Of a stretch of DNA of 64,000 bases, positions 58,170 to 64,000 are shown in pieces (position 1 is the first letter of the stretch; the number at the start of each line of letters is the position of its first letter). The stretch lies in contig NZ_JBJGDW010000012.1 in NCBI RefSeq assembly GCF_045062605.1, positions 1 to 64,000 on the forward strand, read 5' to 3'. Below the pieces are notes generated by a model that worked only from the letters and a program-made list of their open reading frames with translations, searched no databases and had not been told where the DNA came from. Origin of the DNA: Deinococcus sp045062605. Lineage in GTDB: Bacteria > Deinococcota > Deinococci > Deinococcales > Deinococcaceae. Made by a program: the position numbers and the translations under genes.

Positions 58170-59809
58170 CCACGCAACTGGAGCGGCCCTCTCCGGCCAG
58201 CGTGACCGTGACTAACCCCGTATTGCGCGGCTTTCACCCCGATCCCAGCATCGTGCGGGTGGGACAGGACCATTACCTGGCCACCAGCACCTTCCAGTGG
58301 TATCCAGGCGTGGCGATTTACCACTCACGCGATCTGGTGAACTGGCGGCCCGCCGCACAACCGCTGGACCGCACGAGTCTGCTGGACATGCGCGGCAACG
58401 CCGATTCCGGTGGCGTGTGGGCACCTGCCCTGTCGCACGACGGCCAGCGTTTCCACCTGATCTACACCGATGTCAAGAGCTGGGGCAGCAGCGAGGTCTT
58501 CAAGGACAGCCACAATTACCTGACGACTGCCGAGAACATTGAGGGGCCGTGGTCCGAGCCGATTTACATGAATTCCAGCGGCTTTGACCCCAGCCTGTTC
58601 CATGACACCGAGGGCAGTACGGGCGTGGACACGGGCGGCGACGGGCGCAAGTGGTTCGTGAACATGCTGTGGGACCACCGGGCGGGGCGCAACTCGTTTT
58701 CGGGCATCGTGTTACAGGAGTACAGCCCGGAAGAAAAGCGGCTCGTTGGCCCCCGTGAAATCATCTTCAGGGGCACCGAACTGGGCGTGACCGAAGCGCC
58801 GCACCTGTACCGCAGGGGCGGCTGGTACTACCTGCTGACGGCGGAGGGCGGCACCAGTTGGGAACACGCCGTCACCGTGGCCCGTTCGCGCAGCCTGCAC
58901 GGCCCGTACGAGGTGCATCCCGACAACCCCATTCTGACCGCCGTGGACGCGCCGGAGCTGCCCATTCAGAAGAGTGGGCATGCCAGCTTCACCAACACGC
59001 CGGATGGGGATTGGGTGATCGCCTATCTGTGCGGACGGCCCCTGGCTGAACACGGCGAATGCCCATTGGGACGGGAAACGGCATTGCAATCACTGGTGTG
59101 GGGCGAGGACGACTGGCCGCGCCTGGGTTCCGGCGGACACCATCCGCAGCTTCACGCCGAGTTGCCCGCGCTGGTGCCACATCCGTGGCCGGAAGCTCCA
59201 GCCCGTGACGACTTTGGTGGGTCTGAATTGCGCTCTGAGTGGATGACCCTGCGTGCGCCCGCCGAGTTGGTGGGTGTGGAATTAACAGGTCACAGCCTAC
59301 GTCTCACGGGGCATGAATCGCTGAACAGCAGGCATCAACTGGCGCTGGTGGGCCGCCGCCTGCAAGCGCTGGACGCCCGTTTCCGCACCGCCGTCAGCTT
59401 TGACCCGGAAGACTTTCAACAGATGGCGGGCGTGTGCGCCTATTACGACTCCCGCAACTGGGTCTACCTGCGCCTGAGCCGGGACGAGCAGCAGGGCCGC
59501 ACGCTGGCGATCCTCCAGTCCGAGAACGACGAGTACCGTGAACTGCTTGCAGACGAGGTGGCCGTAGGAGACGTCAGCCCAGTGCATCTGGGCATCGTGT
59601 ATGGGGGTGGGCAGTTCTGGTTTGAATACAGCGTGGACGGCGAGGAGTGGCAGCCGATCGGTGGCAAATTGAGCGCCGGACTGCTGAGCGACGAACACTG
59701 CGGCGGCCTCAGCTTCACCGGCACCTTTCTGGCGCTGACCTGCCAGGACCTCAGCGGGCGCAAGCTGGCTGCCGAGTTCCACTGGGCCGAATACGTGGAG
59801 ACGGCATGA
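58166..59809 (+). CDS. GH43 beta-xylosidase
   Basis: The 547-aa enzyme has a five-bladed propeller with catalytic base D26 in 'GFHPDPSIV', 'FQWYPGVAIYHSRDLVNW', 'GFDPSLFHD' and general-acid Glu in 'GVTEAPHLY'. A C-terminal beta-sandwich (about 350-547) is typical of XynB. It should release xylose from xylo-oligosaccharides in the cytosol (no signal peptide). The GTG start has AGGAGGGG upstream and overlaps the GH1 stop. Confidence 0.95.
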   Translation: MTTQLERPSPASVTVTNPVLRGFHPDPSIVRVGQDHYLATSTFQWYPGVAIYHSRDLVNWRPAAQPLDRTSLLDMRGNADSGGVWAPALSHDGQRFHLIYTDVKSWGSSEVFKDSHNYLTTAENIEGPWSEPIYMNSSGFDPSLFHDTEGSTGVDTGGDGRKWFVNMLWDHRAGRNSFSGIVLQEYSPEEKRLVGPREIIFRGTELGVTEAPHLYRRGGWYYLLTAEGGTSWEHAVTVARSRSLHGPYEVHPDNPILTAVDAPELPIQKSGHASFTNTPDGDWVIAYLCGRPLAEHGECPLGRETALQSLVWGEDDWPRLGSGGHHPQLHAELPALVPHPWPEAPARDDFGGSELRSEWMTLRAPAELVGVELTGHSLRLTGHESLNSRHQLALVGRRLQALDARFRTAVSFDPEDFQQMAGVCAYYDSRNWVYLRLSRDEQQGRTLAILQSENDEYRELLADEVAVGDVSPVHLGIVYGGGQFWFEYSVDGEEWQPIGGKLSAGLLSDEHCGGLSFTGTFLALTCQDLSGRKLAAEFHWAEYVETA

Positions 59810-62010
59810 AATTATTCCTTCTCGGGGCTGCACTGCTGGTGGCCTCAGCCGGGGCACAAGCAGTGACAGGCGCGCAGACTGTTCCCAGACTGCCGTATGC
59901 GGAGGCCGAAACCCACGCCCACACCGTGCTGGCGAAGATGACACTGGATGAGAAGATCGGGCAGGTCAGCATGGCGCACTTCTTCCGCTTCCTGGAAGGC
60001 AGGAAAAGTGCGCCGATTGTTGCCGACGCGGGCGACATCTTTGCCCGACTGTTGCCCGGCGCAATGCTGAACGGCGGCGGCGACGCCCCGCAGCCCAACA
60101 CCCCGCGTGGCTGGGCCGACGCCCTGCGCAGGCTGGAAACGCTGGGCCGAAAAGGGCTGCCGGGAGGCGTTCCTGCGGTCTTCGGTACCGACGCGGTGCA
60201 TGGCGTGAACAACGTGCCGGGGGCCACCCTCTACCCACACAACCTGGGGCTGGGCGCGGCTTTTAACCCGGCACTGACGCAGGAGCTGGCCCGCGCCACT
60301 GCCGCCGATATGCAGGCCCTGAACATGGACTGGAATTTCAGCCCCGTGGCCGATCTGGGCCGCGATCCGCGCTGGGGCCGCTTTTACGAGACCTTCGGCG
60401 AGTCGCCGTGGCTGGTCGCCGATCAGATCACCGCCAGCGTGACGGGCCTGCAATCGGGAGGGGTGGCCGCCACCCTCAAGCATTTCGTGGGCTACGGTTC
60501 GCCGGGTCTAGGCCGGGACCGCGCCAATGCGGAGATCAGCCAGCGGGCATTGCATGAACTGTACTTGCCCCCGTTCAGGGCTGGAATCCGGGCCGGAGCC
60601 ATGTCGGTAATGGCCAACAGCGGCAGCGTCAACGGCGTGCCGGTGCATGCCTCTCAAAACATCCTGACTGATCTGCTGCGGGGTGAACTGGGCTTTAGGG
60701 GGCTGGTGGTCAGCGATTGGAATGACATTGACCGGCTCGTGAATACCTTTAAAACACACGCCGATCTGGTGAAGGCGGCGGCGGCCAGCGTCAACGCCGG
60801 AATTGACCTGTACATGGTGCCCAACGATGTGGAGAAGTACGGGGCTGCCCTGAAAGAAGCGGTGGAAGGCGGTCTGGTGTCCCAGGAGCGGCTGGACGAG
60901 GCGGCGTTGCGGATGCTGACCTTCAAGGCGCAACTGGGCCTGATGGACCCCCGGCCTGCGGGAAGTGGCGTGATCACCGACGGGCGGGCGCTGGCAAAAC
61001 GCGCGGCGGCAGCCACCCTGACGCTACTGGAAAACGACGGAACGCTGCCGATCAGGAAAGGGCGGGTGCTGGTCACGGGTCCGGCGATGGACAGCGCGGC
61101 CATTCAACTGGGCGGCTGGAGTGTCAACTGGCAGGGGGTGGGCAAGGGCAACGTGAGTTACGTGCCGAAGGTCAGTACGCTGGCGACGGCCCTGAAAGCC
61201 TCGGCTCCAGCGGGCGTGACCGTCAGCGCCCTGCCCGAGAGCAAACGCGAGGCACTGCTCAGGGCCGCCGCGAACGCCGACACCATCGTCGTGGCGCTGG
61301 GCGAGGCTCCCGCCGCCGAGAGTCAGGCGAACAATCCCAACCTGACGTTGCCATCTGGTCAGATCGGGCTGCTGCGCGACCTGCTGGGAACGGGAAAACC
61401 CGTGGTGCTGGTGCTGATGGCGGGCCGTCCGATCCTGCTGCCGGAGGACCTGCAAAACCGCCTCCCGGCCTTCGTGATGGCCTACCTTCCCGGCAGCGAG
61501 GGCGGCGCGGCCCTGGCCGACGCACTGTATGGCCGCGCCGGATTTCCGGGCCGTTTGCCATTTACCTGGCCCGCCAACTTGGGCGAGGTGGGCCTGACCG
61601 CAGACCGCCCCCCCGAGGGCGCAGGCGACGCGCCGCTGCCGCTGTATCCGCTAGGCTCCGGGCTGGACTATACGGTTTACCGCACCAGTGACGGGCAGGC
61701 CACTAAGACGGCGGACGGCGTGAAGGTCAGCGTCACCGTGAAGAACACGGGAGAGGCGGCAGGCACGTCAACCTTTATCGTTCGCGCCAGCCTGCCGCCC
61801 GCCGGGAATCTTGAAGCGGTCAGGCGTCCGGTGGGCGTCGTTCAGGCCGCACTGAAGAAGGGTGAATCGCGCACCTTGAGCCTCAATCTTCCGCTGGAAC
61901 GGCTCGAAGCCTTTACTGGCGACGCGTTCGGGGCGGTCAGGGGCGAGGTTCTACAGGGCCAGTACATCCTTGAAATTGGGGACGAGCTGGTGCGGTTCAG
62001 CCTGCCCTGA
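59806..62010 (+). CDS. Exported GH3 beta-glucosidase/xylosidase
   Basis: The 734-aa product has a signal peptide (MKLFLLGAALLVASAGAQA), a GH3 TIM-barrel with nucleophile D304 in 'LVVSDWNDID', the six-stranded sandwich domain and a fibronectin-III-like C terminus ('VKVSVTVKNTGEAAGTSTFI'). It should cleave terminal beta-glucose or beta-xylose outside the cell. The ATG overlaps the GH43 stop (ATGA). GH3 members vary in sugar preference, so glucose and xylose are both possible. Confidence 0.92.
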   Translation: MKLFLLGAALLVASAGAQAVTGAQTVPRLPYAEAETHAHTVLAKMTLDEKIGQVSMAHFFRFLEGRKSAPIVADAGDIFARLLPGAMLNGGGDAPQPNTPRGWADALRRLETLGRKGLPGGVPAVFGTDAVHGVNNVPGATLYPHNLGLGAAFNPALTQELARATAADMQALNMDWNFSPVADLGRDPRWGRFYETFGESPWLVADQITASVTGLQSGGVAATLKHFVGYGSPGLGRDRANAEISQRALHELYLPPFRAGIRAGAMSVMANSGSVNGVPVHASQNILTDLLRGELGFRGLVVSDWNDIDRLVNTFKTHADLVKAAAASVNAGIDLYMVPNDVEKYGAALKEAVEGGLVSQERLDEAALRMLTFKAQLGLMDPRPAGSGVITDGRALAKRAAAATLTLLENDGTLPIRKGRVLVTGPAMDSAAIQLGGWSVNWQGVGKGNVSYVPKVSTLATALKASAPAGVTVSALPESKREALLRAAANADTIVVALGEAPAAESQANNPNLTLPSGQIGLLRDLLGTGKPVVLVLMAGRPILLPEDLQNRLPAFVMAYLPGSEGGAALADALYGRAGFPGRLPFTWPANLGEVGLTADRPPEGAGDAPLPLYPLGSGLDYTVYRTSDGQATKTADGVKVSVTVKNTGEAAGTSTFIVRASLPPAGNLEAVRRPVGVVQAALKKGESRTLSLNLPLERLEAFTGDAFGAVRGEVLQGQYILEIGDELVRFSLP

Positions 62011-62042
62011 AGATCCTCACCCCTGTCCAAGAGGTGACAGCC

Positions 62043-63086
62043 ATGCATTACCACATGAGCCGCCTGAGTATCGCGGCGCTGGCCCTGAGCCTGGGCTTGA
62101 CGCTCGCCCTCGCCTCCGGACAGGCCCCCAGCCTGCGAACTCTTGCCAATGAGCGGGGGCTGCTGATGGGCGGGGCCATCAGCAGCGAGCTGTTCAATGC
62201 CGACAACCCGGACGAGGCCGCTACAGTGAACCGCGAGTACAACGCGGTGGTGGCCGAGAACGCCATGAAGATGCGGGCGATTGCCAATTCGCCGAACCCC
62301 GGCAATTACCTGTTCGCCACCGCCGACGCGATGGTAGCCTCCGCGCAGAAGAATGGCCAGACGGTGCGCGGCCATACCCTGGTCTGGCACGACAGCGCCC
62401 CAGCCTGGATTTACGAGATCAAGGAAAAGGCCGCCATGCGCGTGGCCATGACGCAGTACATCACCACTGTGGTCAGGCACTTTGGCGACAGGATCAATAT
62501 CTGGGACGTGGTGAACGAGGCTATTTCAGACGGGCCAGGGAATCCGCTGCGGAACAACAACCCCTTTGCGGTGGCGGGGCCGGACTTTATCGCGCTGGCC
62601 TTCCGCACCGCGCACGCGGCCAACCCGGCGGCCAGGCTGTATTACAACGACTACGGAGTGGAGGGTCTAAACGGCAAGAGCGACGCCATGTACGCCCTCG
62701 TGAAAGGACTGTTAGAAGGCGGCGTGCCAATCAACGGCGTGGGCTTTCAGGCCCATCTGGACACCAATTTCTCGGTGGGGGACTCGGGAATGCAGGCTAA
62801 CCTTCAACGCTTCCGCAACCTGGGGCTGGAAGTGCAATTGACCGAGGTGGACGTGCAGATGGTGGGGAATGGCAGCGAGAAGGAGAAGCTGGCCCGGCAG
62901 GCGCAGGTCTACGGCGAACTGCTCTCCACCTGTCTGGCCGTCAAGTGCAGCGCGTTCATGATGTGGGGTGTCTCCGACTGGACCTCGTGGCGGGCCGGGG
63001 GCAAACCGCTGATCTTTGACGACGGGTACGCGAAAAAACCCGCTTACGGTGCGCTGATACGGGTGTTGCAGATGGCTGGAAAGTAA
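62043..63086 (+). CDS. GH10 endo-1,4-beta-xylanase
   Basis: The 347-aa enzyme has a signal peptide (SRLSIAALALSLGLTLALASG), 'RGHTLVWHDSAPAWI', acid/base E159 in 'IWDVVNEAI' and nucleophile E268 in 'VQLTEVDVQ'. It cuts the xylan backbone outside the cell and supplies oligomers to the transporter. There is no carbohydrate-binding module. AGAGGTG precedes the ATG at 62043; ATG at 62055 is possible. It is the last gene of the locus, 12 bp from convergent hisH. Confidence 0.94.
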   Translation: MHYHMSRLSIAALALSLGLTLALASGQAPSLRTLANERGLLMGGAISSELFNADNPDEAATVNREYNAVVAENAMKMRAIANSPNPGNYLFATADAMVASAQKNGQTVRGHTLVWHDSAPAWIYEIKEKAAMRVAMTQYITTVVRHFGDRINIWDVVNEAISDGPGNPLRNNNPFAVAGPDFIALAFRTAHAANPAARLYYNDYGVEGLNGKSDAMYALVKGLLEGGVPINGVGFQAHLDTNFSVGDSGMQANLQRFRNLGLEVQLTEVDVQMVGNGSEKEKLARQAQVYGELLSTCLAVKCSAFMMWGVSDWTSWRAGGKPLIFDDGYAKKPAYGALIRVLQMAGK

Positions 63087-63097
63087 TTGATGTCGGC

Positions 63098-63720
63098 TTA
63101 GCCCAGCACATTTCGCCTGAAGCGCTCCAGCAGTGCCAGCCCCACCGCGCCACTTTTTTCCGGGTGGAACTGGGTGGCGTGCAGGTTGCCCGCGCTGAGG
63201 GCCGCCCAGAAAGGGACGCCGTACTGCGTCAGTGCGCCGTGTTGCACCGCCACATTGGCGGGTACGTAATAACTATGGACAAAGTAGGCGTAGGCCGGAC
63301 CGTTCAGCCCCCGCAGCAGCGGCGAGTCTCCCACACGTTCCAGGGCATTCCAGCCCATCTGCGGCACCTTGTGGCCGGGGGCAGCGGTGAATTTGCGAAC
63401 GGTGCCGGGAATCAGGTTCAGGCCCGGCACGCCCGGCGCTTCTTCGGAGTCGCTCAGGAGCATCTGCATGCCCACGCAGACGCCGAGCAACGGCACGCCC
63501 GCCCGCGCGGCGTCGATGACGGGGCCGTGAAAGCCGCCCGTCTCAAAGGCTTCCATGACCTGCCGAAAGTGGCCCTGACCGGGCACCACCAGCGCGGAGG
63601 CATGCGGCACGTCGGCGGGGTCGGCGGAAACACGCACCTGCATCCCGGCCCGTTCCAGCGCTTTGACGGCGCTGCGAACATTGCCCGCGCCGTAATCGAT
63701 CAGCAGGACTTCAGGCAGGC

Positions 63721-63724
<4 letters not shown>
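63098..63724 (-). CDS. hisH: Imidazole glycerol phosphate synthase glutaminase subunit
   Basis: The 208-aa class I amidotransferase feeds ammonia to HisF in histidine synthesis. Seen are 'LLIDYGAGNVRSAVKALERAG', 'VVPGQGHFRQVM', nucleophile Cys in 'LLGVCVGMQMLLSDSEEAPG' and 'HATQFHPEKSG'. The usual V-P-G-V/A-G is V-P-G-Q-G. The ATG overlaps the hisB stop (ATGA). Confidence 0.95.

Positions 63725-64000
<276 letters not shown>

Overview
The window is a GC-rich, densely coding bacterial chromosome segment that reads as a Deinococcus species. The lineage call rests on several things seen together: lysine-pathway genes of the alpha-aminoadipate/LysW type (hacB, lysW, lysX), a type-2 isoleucyl-tRNA synthetase under a T-box, bacillithiol synthesis (bshA), many genes whose -10 box (TANNNT) lies 5-9 nt before the start codon so that the mRNA must be leaderless or nearly so, and close similarity of HacB, LysW and IleRS to remembered Thermus proteins. 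No rRNA, tRNA, insertion sequence, prophage or CRISPR array was seen.

Layout. 1-5.3 kb: a dispersed-repeat-like spacer, an exported protein, a macro-domain protein, gmk, a lipoprotein hydrolase and an ABC exporter. 5.3-8.7 kb: a heavy-metal efflux operon (P1B-ATPase, glutaredoxin-like protein, CadC-type repressor, small membrane protein) with an SmtB/CadC-type operator in its promoter. 8.8-11.6 kb: lysine genes, with a double zinc-ribbon protein beside a LysW that has lost all four zinc ligands. 11.7-20.4 kb: pepF, a YbjN protein, an RlpA-like protein, an M24 peptidase, sucCD, an exported protein and two overlapping alpha/beta hydrolases. 20.4-30.1 kb: hisS-aspS, a lipoprotein, a lipid kinase, an HNH-like protein, a tyrosine recombinase, lnt, an atypical metallophosphoesterase and a class V aminotransferase. 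30.3-35.1 kb: a tightly overlapping operon (HAD phosphatase, M19 dipeptidase, NlpC/P60 endopeptidase, dipeptide epimerase, oxidoreductase) that looks built for catabolism of murein peptides. 35.1-43.2 kb: pdxST, rho, a T-box leader followed by a DHCW cupin and ileS, and degV. 43.4-50.8 kb: bshA, a histidine phosphatase, a CrtA-like protein, uvrC, an SDR and two PAP2 phosphatases with a 54-aa protein between them. 51-63.1 kb: a xylan/xylo-oligosaccharide utilisation locus (LacI regulator, sugar ABC binding protein and two permeases, then five glycoside hydrolases). The window ends in hisH and the 3' part of hisB.

The most interesting signals are: (1) the IleRS catalytic HIGH motif rearranged to G-I-H-H; (2) a cysteine-free LysW next to a zinc-ribbon protein; (3) a 37-bp intergenic element of fixed geometry, TTCAC-N14-GTGAA-N4-TTCAC, present five times and usually between gene 3' ends; (4) a CadC-type sensor whose eight metal ligands are all kept, paired with a matching operator; (5) a metallophosphoesterase and an HNH protein that each lack key catalytic residues; and (6) a T-box that appears to control a cupin together with ileS.
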